64,000 nt of DNA from Acidianus sp. HS-5 (GCF_021655615.1 NZ_AP025245.1:2294001-2358000); one strand, 5' to 3'. Positions 25,415-35,691 are shown, counted from the first letter of the stretch. Program-made: numbers and translations. The notes: generated from the letters alone by a model not told the origin.

Positions 25415-26257
25415 GTGAATCCTTATCTAAAGCTTGTGAGGATACATAACGTAATAGGAGCAGCAATAGGAGATTTTACAGGCTACGTTGTTTCTTCAGC
25501 TTGGAATTTTAACTTTGAAAAATTAATAATCTCTCTCATAGTCGTATCTCTAGTTGCTGCAGGAGGTTACGCAATAAATGACGTTTATGATGTTGAAATA
25601 GATAAAATAAATAAACCAGATAGACCTCTGCCCTCAGGAAAAATAAGTATAAAGAACGCAGTAATTTTATCGTATTCTACTATGGTAATAGGTAGCGGTA
25701 TAGCTTTCGTCTTAGGAATATTCCAAGGATTACTTGCAATATTAACTTCAGTTGCCCTATTATATTACGCGAAAAGCTTGAAAAAGCAAGGCTTACCTGG
25801 AAATATGATAGTAGCGACAACTACAGCACTATCAATATTTTACGGAGGTATAGCTTATTTTGAAGGAAATTGGCTTGTGAGAGTGATAATCCCTACAGCT
25901 TACTCTTTTCTCCTTACTCTAGGAAGAGAATTAGTTAAGGGCATAGAAGACTATGAAGGAGATAAAAAGTACGGTGTGAAAACTTTGGCGACTACAAAAG
26001 GAATCAAATTTACTTGGAGTACATCGAGAATAATATTAATTTTAATGCTAATAATTTCACCTTTACCAATGTTACTTGGATTTAACATCATTTACGGTAT
26101 TCTACTAGTTCCATTTGCATTTTTCACTTTAAGGGCAATATTAGCCGAAACTTCAACAAAAGGAGGAGGAGATGCAAGAGGCTTTTTAAAAGGCTCGGCA
26201 TTCATAGGCATGATAGCTTTTATCTTAGGCAGTCTCCCACTCAATATCCTTATCTAG
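25415..26257 (+). CDS. ubiA: geranylgeranylglycerol-phosphate geranylgeranyltransferase (DGGGP synthase)
   Basis: 280 residues, eight to nine membrane segments. The first Asp-rich motif of the UbiA family is NDVYDVEIDKINKPDRP; the second is in EDYEGDKKYG. The enzyme adds the second geranylgeranyl chain to geranylgeranylglyceryl phosphate, the second ether bond of archaeal lipids. The Sulfolobus solfataricus enzyme (SSO0583, from memory) sits in the same neighbourhood. GTG start with a TATA-like attttattt about 26 bases upstream, so leaderless. Overlaps the next, convergent gene by 33 bases. Confidence 0.87.
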   Translation: MNPYLKLVRIHNVIGAAIGDFTGYVVSSAWNFNFEKLIISLIVVSLVAAGGYAINDVYDVEIDKINKPDRPLPSGKISIKNAVILSYSTMVIGSGIAFVLGIFQGLLAILTSVALLYYAKSLKKQGLPGNMIVATTTALSIFYGGIAYFEGNWLVRVIIPTAYSFLLTLGRELVKGIEDYEGDKKYGVKTLATTKGIKFTWSTSRIILILMLIISPLPMLLGFNIIYGILLVPFAFFTLRAILAETSTKGGGDARGFLKGSAFIGMIAFILGSLPLNILI

Positions 26258-27178
26258 GATTTTCCTAAACCCAGACTTTACACCAACAATCCTTAAGTGA
26301 ACATTACCCTTTTTCGGTACAGGAAACTCATAATTTACTTTTTGTCCTATTTTCACATTATCAAAAGATTTAAAGTGAACAGTAACTCCGTTCAGCATAG
26401 CATTGAGCAATACTTTATCAAGATCTACTTCCCCGTCATTGTAAAGCGTTATTACGACTTTGTTGTCTTTACTTACCTTACCGTCTATGCTAATTGAAAT
26501 CTTGGGAGTTACTGAATTCTCTGAGTAATGTAAAAAGAGAAAAGCAGGATTCCTCTGCGAAGATTCATGAATTATACTTAGATGGCCTTTAACCTCAATT
26601 TCGTCACTATCTAAACTTCCTCCTATTTCCGTAACAGTACCAGTACTGTTGACAATCTTTAATATCGATTTATTGGGGTTCTTAACAACAACGTAGTTTC
26701 TTCCTTCTCCGTTAAGCTCTATTTCTTCAGATGGCTGGATTAAATATATCCCTGCTTTAAGATTATAATATGTTTTAAATTCTGGAACTTCATAAAATAA
26801 TACTGAGTTTATAATATGAATCCAAATTCCCTCAAATGAAGAATGCGAAACAATAAACTCATTTTTTCCGTTTTTCACTAAATGAGTAACATCGTATATA
26901 TTCAGATTATAATAAGAATTACCGAATTTTACAGTATCTATAGGTCTAAATTCCTTAGTTAATGAAAAATTATTTAACCAAAGCCTCCATTTTGTAGTTA
27001 AATCTTTTGCCTCCGTTATAATAACAATATATGCTTTTATAGGCTTCTTCTCAGCATAAAATGCATAATTCAGTTCCCTATTTTCTGATGAAACTCTTGT
27101 TGCCTTCAGCAATGTTGAGTATTCAATACTACCGTTAATACTTCCTTCGTCAAATGTAGCAATCTTACCAATTGGCAT
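26225..27178 (-). CDS. unknown beta-rich protein with a CARDB-like domain
   Basis: 317 residues from the ATG at 27178 (MPIGKIATFDEG). The frame runs to 27358, but the extra part lies opposite the GTPase gene and resembles no N-terminus. Not recognised. The C-terminal 90 residues have the look of a CARDB/immunoglobulin-like domain (KISISIDGKVSKDNK, VVITLYNDGEVDLDKVLL). The middle could be a lectin-like beta sandwich. No signal peptide or membrane segment is visible, although such domains are usually extracellular. Divergent from the GTPase gene with 34 bases between them. Confidence 0.55.
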   Translation of the reverse strand: MPIGKIATFDEGSINGSIEYSTLLKATRVSSENRELNYAFYAEKKPIKAYIVIITEAKDLTTKWRLWLNNFSLTKEFRPIDTVKFGNSYYNLNIYDVTHLVKNGKNEFIVSHSSFEGIWIHIINSVLFYEVPEFKTYYNLKAGIYLIQPSEEIELNGEGRNYVVVKNPNKSILKIVNSTGTVTEIGGSLDSDEIEVKGHLSIIHESSQRNPAFLFLHYSENSVTPKISISIDGKVSKDNKVVITLYNDGEVDLDKVLLNAMLNGVTVHFKSFDNVKIGQKVNYEFPVPKKGNVHLRIVGVKSGFRKILDKDIEWETA

Positions 27179-27212
27179 GAATATATAATGAGGAAAAAAG
27201 AAAATAAAATGA

Positions 27213-28019
27213 ATGCTAGGGAATGTAATAAACGTTATAAAGAAATCAGACGCGGTTTTAGAGATAGTAGATTCTAGGGAACCAGACCTTACAAGATCAA
27301 AAAAGATAGAAAGTATAGTAAAGAAGGAAAACAAGGGACTTTTAATAGTCATTAACAAAGGCGATTTAGTACCCAGAGAAGTCCTAGAAAAATGGAAGTC
27401 ATATATAGAGAATTTAGATAAAATAAAAACACTCTACATTTCAGCAACTTCCCATTTGGGAACTAAAATCTTACGTAATGCAATAAGAGAAGTATTAAGA
27501 GGAAATGAAGGAACTATTTGCTTAATAGGATATCCAAAGACTGGAAAATCTTCAATAATAAATGCACTGAAAGGAAGGCATTCTGCATCGACTTCAGCCC
27601 ATCCTATGGCTTATGGATTTACTAAGACTATTCAGAAATTTAAGATAGATTCAAAAATCTACGCTTGGGATACTCCAGGAATAATTCCTCCAGACGGAAG
27701 TCCTTTAGAAAGAGCAATAAGAGGTCAAGCAGTTGAAAAGATAGAAGATCCGGTGAAGGTCGCATTATTACTTATAAATAGAATTGAAAAATTTGACAAG
27801 AATGCATTAAAATCCGCATATAAGTTAGACTATTCTAATGGGTTAGATTTGCTCCAAAAGATAGCAATTAAACGTGGCTGGTTTTATAAGAAAGATAAAG
27901 AACCGCTTATTGATGAGGCGGCAAGACAGTTAATCAGAGACTACCACGAGGGAAAGATAATATATTTTACCCTCCCACCATCAGAGACTAATGATGAAAA
28001 TAAAAGTAGTAATATTTGA
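27213..28019 (+). CDS. circularly permuted GTPase, YlqF/RbgA family
   Basis: 268 residues. The G motifs are permuted: G4 first (VINKGD, about residue 48), then G1 (GYPKTGKSS, about 109) and G3 (DTPGI, about 152). Such GTPases assist large ribosomal subunit assembly. ATG start with a TATATA element at 27180-27185 about 30 bases upstream. Overlaps the following phosphatase gene by 29 bases. Confidence 0.9.
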   Translation: MLGNVINVIKKSDAVLEIVDSREPDLTRSKKIESIVKKENKGLLIVINKGDLVPREVLEKWKSYIENLDKIKTLYISATSHLGTKILRNAIREVLRGNEGTICLIGYPKTGKSSIINALKGRHSASTSAHPMAYGFTKTIQKFKIDSKIYAWDTPGIIPPDGSPLERAIRGQAVEKIEDPVKVALLLINRIEKFDKNALKSAYKLDYSNGLDLLQKIAIKRGWFYKKDKEPLIDEAARQLIRDYHEGKIIYFTLPPSETNDENKSSNI

Positions 28020-28479
28020 TGCAGACAGAACTCTTTGGGATCATTATAATATTTCAGAATTCGAAGAACCGATAAAAACTATAGATAAGAACGAAATTGA
28101 AGATTCTAAAGGAAGAAAATTGAAAGTTTTCCCAGAAGTTAGAGATACATTAGAAGAATTAAAGAAAAGAGGCATAATATTAGGTTTAGCAACATGGAAC
28201 TATCCTGAGAAAACTCAGAAAATCTTACAAATCCTAGATTTATATAAATATTTTGATATTATCATATCCAGAGATTTTCCTTACAAGTTCATCATGATAA
28301 ATGAGATATTTAATGACTTAAGGAACAAAGGAATTAAAATAAGGCCAGAAGAGGCAATATTCGTAGACGATAGGAGATCTCATTTTGGAAATGTATGGTT
28401 ATATATGGGAAATATTAAATGTGTAGAAATGTGGAAAGATATAAAATATCATAGCGAAATTCTCCACATGTTAGATTAA
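27991..28479 (+). CDS. HAD-superfamily phosphatase, MDP-1-like
   Basis: 162 residues without a cap domain. The nucleophile motif DADRTLW (D10, D12), the middle motif GLATWN and the final acid pair FVDDRR match the magnesium-dependent phosphatase-1 group. The substrate is unknown; in eukaryotes MDP-1 acts on protein phosphotyrosine or glycation products. Begins inside the GTPase gene, so the two are cotranscribed. Confidence 0.82.
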   Translation: MMKIKVVIFDADRTLWDHYNISEFEEPIKTIDKNEIEDSKGRKLKVFPEVRDTLEELKKRGIILGLATWNYPEKTQKILQILDLYKYFDIIISRDFPYKFIMINEIFNDLRNKGIKIRPEEAIFVDDRRSHFGNVWLYMGNIKCVEMWKDIKYHSEILHMLD

Positions 28480-28561
28480 ACTATTTTTAAGCTTACAGAT
28501 ACATAACTTTTTAAAAAGTTAAAAAACTATTATTAGAATCTTTAAAGAGAAAAGGTAAAGC

Positions 28562-28569
28562 TTAAAAGT
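28562..28569 (+). promoter_or_regulatory. TATA-like element upstream of ilvB
   Basis: ttaaaagt in the 217-base gap before ilvB. The expected start point is about 28591, which would leave a leader of about 105 bases, long for this genome. That leader contains a 13-codon reading frame. The rest of the gap is AT-rich, with a cttttttaaaaagtt inverted repeat near 28507-28521 that may end the preceding transcript. Confidence 0.4.
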
Positions 28570-28591
28570 TTAACGGTATATTTGCTAAGTC

Positions 28592-28633
28592 GTGAAAAAG
28601 ATGATAGGTGGTCATACCCTCCAAATTCAATAA
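28592..28633 (+). CDS. possible 13-codon leader reading frame before ilvB
   Basis: GTG AAA AAG ATG and nine further codons encode MKKMIGGHTLQIQ and end at TAA. The GTG coincides with the start point predicted from the TATA-like element, so it could be translated as a leaderless frame; an in-frame ATG lies three codons in. Only three of 13 residues are Ile or Leu, so classical attenuation is not evident. May be chance. Confidence 0.2.
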   Translation: MKKMIGGHTLQIQ

Positions 28634-28696
28634 ATTTTCTAAAATATTTCCAGGTCAATCAATTAGTTCTTCTAAAAAAGGAAAAGGTGAGAAATT

Positions 28697-30415
28697 TTGC
28701 CTAGTGGAGCCAGGATTCTGGTAGAAGCATTAAAAAGAGAAGGAGTAAAGGTAATCTTCGGCATTCCAGGATTATATAATATGCCGTTCTATGATGAATT
28801 ATATTACGAGATACAGAACCAAGAAATAAGGCACGTACTAATGAGACATGAACAAGGAGCTACTCATGCTGCAGATGGTTTCGCAAGAGTTTCAGGCTTT
28901 CCAGGAGTAGTAACTGCAACATCCGGTCCAGGAGCAACTAACTTAGTAACTGGGGTAATAACTGCTTATTGGGATAGTTCGCCAATAATAGCGCTTACCG
29001 GGCAAGTTAACAGATCAGTAATAGGAAAAATGGCTTTCCAAGAATCGGATCAACCCGGAATATTTAAAGATATAGCAAAGTACGTAGTGCAATTAAAGAC
29101 AGTAAGCGAAATTCCATTATGGATAAAGAACTCATTCTATATTGCTACCACAGGAAGACCAGGACCAGTAGTTGTAGATATTCCTAGAGATGTGCAATTA
29201 GAGAAAATGGATGAAGTAGAATGGCCTGAAAAACCTATGGTAAGAGGATATAAGCCATTCAGAACTGTCATAGACCAAGAAAAACTGAAGAAAGCAGCGG
29301 AAATACTAGTCAACGCAGAAAAACCTATAATATTAGCAGGAACAGGAGTTACGTGGTCTAACGCTACTCCAGAAGTATTAAACTTAGCTGAAACATTAAT
29401 CTGCCCAATAGTTTCAACTCTGCCAGGAAAGTCTGCAATTCCGCACGATCACCCATTATATGCAGGACCTATGGGATATTACGGAAGAGCTGAGGCGTCG
29501 CTTGCAGCATTAGAATCAGATGTAATGCTAATAATAGGTGCAAGGCTAAGTGATAGAACATTTACTTCTTACGATGAAATGGTAGAAACCAAAAAGAAGT
29601 TTATAATGATAAACTTGGATCCGACTGACGCAGAAAGAGCGTTTAAAGTTGACGTAGCAATGTATGGAGATGCGAAAACTCTAACTAGAGAACTTCTGAA
29701 TGCAGTAATTAAAGTTGGGATGAAAAAGGATAGATCTGCATGGATGAAAAGAGTGAAGGAATTGAAAGATTATTATGCTCAATTCTATTATCCAGATGAG
29801 CCAGGTAAAATAAAACCGTGGAAGGCATTAAAAACAATAAGGAATGCAATTCCTAGGGACGCAATAGTAAGTACAGGAGTAGGTCAGCATCAAATGTGGG
29901 CTGAAGTATTCTGGGAAGTTCTAGAGCCGAGGACATTCTTATCCTCTACAGGGATGGGAACTATGGGCTTCGGATTACCAGCCGCAATGGGTGCAAAATT
30001 AGCTAGACCAGATAAGGTTGTAGTAGACTTAGATGGAGACGGATCCTTCATGATGACAGGAAATAACTTAGCTACTGCAGTTGATGAACATATCCCAGTA
30101 ATTTCTGTAGTATTTGACAATAGATCTTTAGGTTTAGTAAGACAAGTACAAGACCTATTCCAGAATAAGAGAATTGTTGGAGTAGAGTACGGCCCATCTC
30201 CAGACTTTGTTAAATATGCAGAATCTTTCGGTGCTCTAGGCTTTAATGCTGATAGCTACGAAGAACTAGAAAATACAATAAAAACTGCAATAAAGGAAGA
30301 TATGCCTACAGTTATCAGATTACCTATAGATAAAAATGAATTAGCGCTACCTACATTACCTCCAGGAGGAAAACTGAAACAGGTGATAGTAAGTGACCCA
30401 AGGAAAAATAGTTAA
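28697..30415 (+). CDS. ilvB: acetolactate synthase, large subunit
   Basis: 572 residues. Thiamine-diphosphate enzyme that makes acetolactate from pyruvate (and acetohydroxybutyrate), the first common step to Val, Leu and Ile. The catalytic Glu is in LMRHEQGATHAADG, and the ThDP/Mg motif starts at DLDGDGSFMM. TTG start (MPSGARILVEALKREG) preceded by the SD-like aaggtgag. Overlaps ilvN by 23 bases. Confidence 0.95.
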   Translation: MPSGARILVEALKREGVKVIFGIPGLYNMPFYDELYYEIQNQEIRHVLMRHEQGATHAADGFARVSGFPGVVTATSGPGATNLVTGVITAYWDSSPIIALTGQVNRSVIGKMAFQESDQPGIFKDIAKYVVQLKTVSEIPLWIKNSFYIATTGRPGPVVVDIPRDVQLEKMDEVEWPEKPMVRGYKPFRTVIDQEKLKKAAEILVNAEKPIILAGTGVTWSNATPEVLNLAETLICPIVSTLPGKSAIPHDHPLYAGPMGYYGRAEASLAALESDVMLIIGARLSDRTFTSYDEMVETKKKFIMINLDPTDAERAFKVDVAMYGDAKTLTRELLNAVIKVGMKKDRSAWMKRVKELKDYYAQFYYPDEPGKIKPWKALKTIRNAIPRDAIVSTGVGQHQMWAEVFWEVLEPRTFLSSTGMGTMGFGLPAAMGAKLARPDKVVVDLDGDGSFMMTGNNLATAVDEHIPVISVVFDNRSLGLVRQVQDLFQNKRIVGVEYGPSPDFVKYAESFGALGFNADSYEELENTIKTAIKEDMPTVIRLPIDKNELALPTLPPGGKLKQVIVSDPRKNS

Positions 30416-30714
30416 AGTAACTGGATATTATAGAGATCCAGGATTTTTAGAAAGAGTAATCAGTACATTCAGGAAACTGTGGGTAGATATCGATTGGATT
30501 ACAGCAAGGAGGATGTCAGACGATGGTCTATACGAGGTTTACTTGATGATAAGAGAGACTAAGAATACTCAATTAGCAATACTTAACTTAAGTAAGACAG
30601 TAGATGTGGAAAAAGTTGAAGTCCTAGATGACGGTAAATTAGTTCCTTGTCAAAACGATTCGTTTTTAATTCCATCTTATACAAAAGTAACAACATATAG
30701 TTGGGGTGAAAAAA

Positions 30715-30722
<8 letters not shown>
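30393..30722 (+). CDS. ilvN: acetolactate synthase, small regulatory subunit (ACT domain)
   Basis: 109 residues, GTG start inside the end of ilvB. A single ACT-like domain (about residues 5-80: VKVTGYYRDPGFLERVISTF and VYLMIRETKNTQ) would bind valine and regulate IlvB. Shorter than bacterial IlvN, with only a brief C-terminal extension. The end overlaps the start of ilvC. Confidence 0.82.
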
Positions 30723-31713
<991 letters not shown>

Positions 31714-31730
31714 ATTTTTTAATTATTCTT

Positions 31731-32165
31731 GTGAATGAAAGGAAAAGAAGAGGAACTAGTGTAGAACATTATATACTTTCTTCCCTTAGGGATAGAGGTT
31801 TTGCAGTAGTTAGAGCTCCAGCAAGCGGTAGCAAAAGAAAAGATTCCATACCTGATATTATAGCGATAAAAAACGGAATAATTTTACTTATTGAGGTTAA
31901 GAGCAGAAAGGAAAAGAACAAAGTATATGTTACGAAAAGCCAAGCAGAAGGAATAATTAATTTCACGAAAAAGAGTGGAGGAGAGTTATTTTTAGCAGTT
32001 AAGTTTCCCAAATTCCTTAAATTCATACCATTTAATAAATTAAGAGTAACTGAAAGTGGAAATTACGTTGCAGACGAAGAAGTCATTGAAGAAGGACTTA
32101 GTTTAGAGGATTTGGTAAGATACGTAGAAGCAAAGTTCAGTAAAACATTAGACTTCTTCATCTGA
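31731..32165 (+). CDS. hjc: Holliday junction resolvase Hjc
   Basis: 144 residues. Archaeal nuclease fold: catalytic Glu near the N-terminus (SVEHYIL), then PDIIAIKNGIILLIEVKSRK supplying the Asp and E-x-K. The VRAPASGSKRKDSIPD region is almost invariant in Sulfolobus Hjc. Cuts four-way junctions in recombination and fork repair. GTG start 17 bases after ilvC. Its end overlaps the gene for PINA, a reported Hjc partner, by 18 bases tail to tail. Confidence 0.95.
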   Translation: MNERKRRGTSVEHYILSSLRDRGFAVVRAPASGSKRKDSIPDIIAIKNGIILLIEVKSRKEKNKVYVTKSQAEGIINFTKKSGGELFLAVKFPKFLKFIPFNKLRVTESGNYVADEEVIEEGLSLEDLVRYVEAKFSKTLDFFI

Positions 32166-33710
32166 ATCTCCTAATCTTATCCTTATCCTTACTCCGTGCT
32201 TTTTCTCCAGTTTTCTCAATTTCGAATTTAATCTTCTATTAAATTTTCCTATTTCAGTTTTTGGAATAGTTATTACATATTCACCATTCTCATACTTAAC
32301 TTCGGCTCCAGGTATACTATCTGTAACTGTCCTAGTTATCTTATTCTCAACACTATTTCCTCCTCCTCTAGTGTTAGATACTGGGACTATCATTGTCTGT
32401 TCTCCAAACACATAAATCTCGTATTCAACTTGATCAGTTAGAAAGTCCTTAATTTCAACTACGGGTCTAGTTAGATCTGCTTCTCTTAATCCTAAAGGAA
32501 CCTTAACCGTCATTTCTAAACTATAAACCTTATTTACATTTCCTTCATTTATGAAAATTACAGTATCTAAAATTCCGGGAATTGTACCTAAATCAACTCT
32601 ATTAAGGAACCTATGTATTGCATCTATTGGAGTAGTAGCGTGAACTACTCCTATCATTCCTATTCCTGCTAATCTTAAATCTATGTAAAGTCTGAAATCA
32701 TCATCATTCCTCATCTCATCATACACCGTATAATCTGGTCTGCTTAATAATAGGATATCGTGAAGCTCTCCTATCTCTGCATAATTTTTGGAATACTGAG
32801 TTATATCTGGAGGTAAGTGCATATCTCTAGGGGATTCTATAGTCTTAACTACCTTACCGAGCTTCATGTAATACTCAGCTAACGCTTGCGCAAAAGTAGT
32901 CTTACCCATACCGGGAGAACCTGCTATGAGAATTCCTTCAGCTCTCTCCTTCAATCTCTCTATCAACTTCTCGGGTAAGTTATAATCTTCAAGGTTCTTT
33001 CTAGTTACCGGCCTTGTAATTGTTACTTCCCAGCCATCGCTTAAAGGTGGTCTAGTAATTACTATTCTATAATTTCCTAACTGTACAATAGTAGACCCCT
33101 TCCTCTCTATTTCTATAAACGAATTTTTAACGTATTTTATTTCATTTATAAGCTCACCTACAAGGCCTTTAATTTCGTCTTCGGTCATTGGAGTATTTGA
33201 AAGATTAACGAATTGCCAGCTTCCGGGCTTACCTTTTTTAGCCTTAGGTATTGTATCCTCTTTAAGGTGGACACTCATTGTATTTTCATCGAAAAACTTC
33301 TCTACACTTAATGAACCTTCAAAAGGTTGTAAGTAAACTACTTTAACGCCTAAATAAGAGCATATTTGCTTTTGAATCTCATCAGCAGTAACTATGCTGC
33401 AATCCCTCTGCGAGCAATATTCCCTCAAAGCATTATCTACATTAGAGCTTGGCTCGCCAACTATTTCTACGGAGAATAAATATCTTTCAGAAATTTTTCT
33501 AATTTTCTCTATTTCATCTAACGCGATTTCTCCAGAAATTAGGCCTTCCTTAGTCTCCTTCTCCAAATCAGACAACAAAGCCCTATGAATAAGAATATTA
33601 CCGTTAATCAAACCCTTTTCAATATATTTAGAAACACCCAGCAATAAGGCAGACTTGTCGACTAATAATTCACTCAATACTATGTTCCCCACTACGTAAA
33701 ATAGTTTCAA
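32148..33710 (-). CDS. pina: PIN-domain ATPase PINA (Holliday junction migration)
   Basis: 520 residues in three parts: an N-terminal PIN-like domain (about 1-130, ending SIVTADEIQKQ), a VirB11/PilT-type RecA ATPase (about 190-430, Walker A in GSPGMGKTTFAQ, Walker B region in YDEMRNDDDF), and a C-terminal KH-like domain (about 450-515). This is the layout of PINA of Sulfolobus islandicus, which I recall as a hexameric branch-migration ATPase interacting with Hjc and Hjm. TTG start. Lies 15 bases after pdxT on the same strand. Confidence 0.85.
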   Translation of the reverse strand: MKLFYVVGNIVLSELLVDKSALLLGVSKYIEKGLINGNILIHRALLSDLEKETKEGLISGEIALDEIEKIRKISERYLFSVEIVGEPSSNVDNALREYCSQRDCSIVTADEIQKQICSYLGVKVVYLQPFEGSLSVEKFFDENTMSVHLKEDTIPKAKKGKPGSWQFVNLSNTPMTEDEIKGLVGELINEIKYVKNSFIEIERKGSTIVQLGNYRIVITRPPLSDGWEVTITRPVTRKNLEDYNLPEKLIERLKERAEGILIAGSPGMGKTTFAQALAEYYMKLGKVVKTIESPRDMHLPPDITQYSKNYAEIGELHDILLLSRPDYTVYDEMRNDDDFRLYIDLRLAGIGMIGVVHATTPIDAIHRFLNRVDLGTIPGILDTVIFINEGNVNKVYSLEMTVKVPLGLREADLTRPVVEIKDFLTDQVEYEIYVFGEQTMIVPVSNTRGGGNSVENKITRTVTDSIPGAEVKYENGEYVITIPKTEIGKFNRRLNSKLRKLEKKHGVRIRIRLGDSDEEV

Positions 33711-33725
33711 ATGTAAAATAAAAAA

Positions 33726-34325
33726 CTATTTCTTAATCATTGAAATGAAGTATTCATGAATAATAGTAGTACCAGAAAGCTCTGGATGGAAGGTAGTGGC
33801 TAATAAGCCGTTCTCTTGTACCATGACGTAAGTATCTTTGAATTGAGATAAAGATTTCGCACTACCGTAGACCTTAACTATGGCTGGAGCTCTTATGAAA
33901 ACTACCTTCTCTATTCCTCCGCCTATACTCCTTAAATCTATATTAGCCTCAAAACTCTCCCTCTGCCTACCATAATAATTCCTTATTACTGAGACATCCA
34001 TTATACCTATTAACGGTTGAGATTTCTTACCTACCTTAGCATCAGTAACATCTTTAGCAAGCATTATTGCACCTGCACATGTACCTAAAACTGGCAATCC
34101 TTCCATAATCTTTTCCTTTAACGACTCCAAAATTCCCATTCTTTGCGCTATAACGCCTATTGTCGTGCTTTCTCCTCCGGGAATGATAATTCCGTCAACA
34201 TCTAGATCACTAACCTTCTTGACTGCAACTACTTCTCCATCTATTTTTAGTTTATCTAGTGCTCTTTTAGTTTGAAGTGCGTGCTCCTCGAAACTCCCTT
34301 GATATGCAAGAATGCCTATCTTCAT
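33726..34325 (-). CDS. pdxT: pyridoxal 5'-phosphate synthase, glutaminase subunit
   Basis: 199 residues, class I glutaminase of the PdxST complex. GGESTTIG near residue 50, the nucleophile in VLGTCAGAIMLA, and the catalytic His-x-Glu in FHPELS are intact. Starts in a four-base overlap with pdxS, the partner that uses the ammonia. Confidence 0.96.
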   Translation of the reverse strand: MKIGILAYQGSFEEHALQTKRALDKLKIDGEVVAVKKVSDLDVDGIIIPGGESTTIGVIAQRMGILESLKEKIMEGLPVLGTCAGAIMLAKDVTDAKVGKKSQPLIGIMDVSVIRNYYGRQRESFEANIDLRSIGGGIEKVVFIRAPAIVKVYGSAKSLSQFKDTYVMVQENGLLATTFHPELSGTTIIHEYFISMIKK

Positions 34326-35332
34326 TGACCCCTCACCTGAAGTAATTCCTCTGGTTTTAACGACTTTATATCTATACCCATCATTGATTTTTGTTCATTA
34401 ATCATCTTTTGTGCTTCCAAAACTACTTCTGGATATTCCCAGCCTGCTACAGCTAGCACTACTGCTTTTGCTCTTTCTGCTGGATCTTGACTCTTAAATA
34501 TTCCTGAGCCAACAAACACTCCATCCCCTCCTAACCACATCATTAGTGCTGCATCTGCTGGAGTAGCTATACCTCCTGCTGCAAAGTTTACTACTGGAAG
34601 TCTCTTTATTTTTGCGGTTAGCTCCACTAGCTGATAAGGAACTTGATATTCTCTAGCTTTCTTAACCCTATCTTCCTCATTCATTCCTACTAGCGCATTT
34701 ACCTCTGCATTAATTATCTTCATATGCTTTACAGCTTCACTCACGTTTCCTGTTCCTGCCTCGCCTTTAGTCCTTATCATTGATGCTCCTTCGCTTATCC
34801 TTCTCAACGCTTCTCCTAAGTTTCTTGCACCGTTTACGAATGGAACTTTAAATTCCCACTTATTGATGTGGTGCTCTTCATCAGCTGGAGTTAAGACTTC
34901 ACTCTCATCTATCGTATCAACTCCTAAAGCCTCAAGAATTTTAGCTTCATAATAATGACCTATCCTAACTTTTGCCATTACGGGAATTGTTATTGAATTC
35001 ATTACTTCTTCTATAATTTTAGGATCTGCCATTCTAGCTACTCCACCAGACTTCCTAACATCGTAAGGTAGTTTATCTAAAACCATTACTGAAGTTGCTC
35101 CTGCGTCTTCAGCAATTCCTGCCTGCTCAACATTAGTAACATCCATTATTACTCCTCCTTTTTGGAATATTGGAAAAGCATGTTTTACTCTTGCAGTCCC
35201 TGTAGCAATCTCAGGTAATTCCTTTTCTGGAAGGAAAGTCATTAAGCCAGAATCTTTTATTACATCCCTTACTTCAGCGAGTTTATAGAAGAATTCCTCG
35301 ATTTCATTAAATGATAGCTCGTATAGTCTCAT
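34322..35332 (-). CDS. pdxS: pyridoxal 5'-phosphate synthase, lyase subunit
   Basis: 336 residues, TIM barrel assembling into dodecamers. Makes PLP directly from ribose 5-phosphate, glyceraldehyde 3-phosphate and ammonia. The active lysines lie in MAKVRIGHYYEA and TKGEAGTGNVSEAVKH; the phosphate loop FAAGGIATPADAA is intact. A few dozen residues longer than most bacterial PdxS at the C-terminus, as in other archaea. Confidence 0.96.
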   Translation of the reverse strand: MRLYELSFNEIEEFFYKLAEVRDVIKDSGLMTFLPEKELPEIATGTARVKHAFPIFQKGGVIMDVTNVEQAGIAEDAGATSVMVLDKLPYDVRKSGGVARMADPKIIEEVMNSITIPVMAKVRIGHYYEAKILEALGVDTIDESEVLTPADEEHHINKWEFKVPFVNGARNLGEALRRISEGASMIRTKGEAGTGNVSEAVKHMKIINAEVNALVGMNEEDRVKKAREYQVPYQLVELTAKIKRLPVVNFAAGGIATPADAALMMWLGGDGVFVGSGIFKSQDPAERAKAVVLAVAGWEYPEVVLEAQKMINEQKSMMGIDIKSLKPEELLQVRGQ

Positions 35333-35368
35333 AAAAAAGAGAATGGCTAGTAGATTTAAAAACTTTTA

Positions 35369-35671
35369 TTAGAAGTAAGTTGTAGGTCTTGTTTTCCTTT
35401 CATTCTCTGCTCTTATCTTTACTATTCCAAAGTGTATTGCACAATTGATACAGTAGCATTTCCTCACTGGATACTTAGGGATTATTGCCCCTTTCTTCTC
35501 TAATTCGTTTGCTAATGTAGCATCTACTGGACTATACATCCTTGTAACACATATTGCCTTATCCTCTGGAACTCTTGCTCCACAGTTATCACAAGTTACA
35601 TAACCGACATGACCTTTGTCGCCTTTCCTTCTACCTCTGTTTTCTCTCTTCTTTGGCAAATTAGCACCCAA
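35369..35671 (-). CDS. rps26e: small ribosomal subunit protein S26e
   Basis: 100 residues, TTG start. Zinc-binding CDNCGARVPEDKAIC and CYCINCAIHFGIVK are diagnostic for S26e, which sits at the mRNA exit of the small subunit. The basic N-terminus (KKRENRGRRKGDKG) binds rRNA. Lies between proS and pdxS on one strand; 36 bases separate it from pdxS, 20 from proS. Confidence 0.95.
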   Translation of the reverse strand: MGANLPKKRENRGRRKGDKGHVGYVTCDNCGARVPEDKAICVTRMYSPVDATLANELEKKGAIIPKYPVRKCYCINCAIHFGIVKIRAENERKTRPTTYF

Positions 35672-35691
35672 TTAAAATGGCTATCTAATAT

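Noticed and set aside
27179..27358. N-terminal extension of the beta-rich protein on the minus strand
   Set aside because: It lies opposite the GTPase gene, is Phe/Ser/Ile-rich without a signal-peptide pattern, and the ATG at 27178 is better placed.
28600..28640. Possible C/D-box sRNA starting at gatgata before ilvB
   Set aside because: The C box is off consensus and no CTGA boxes occur at suitable distances.
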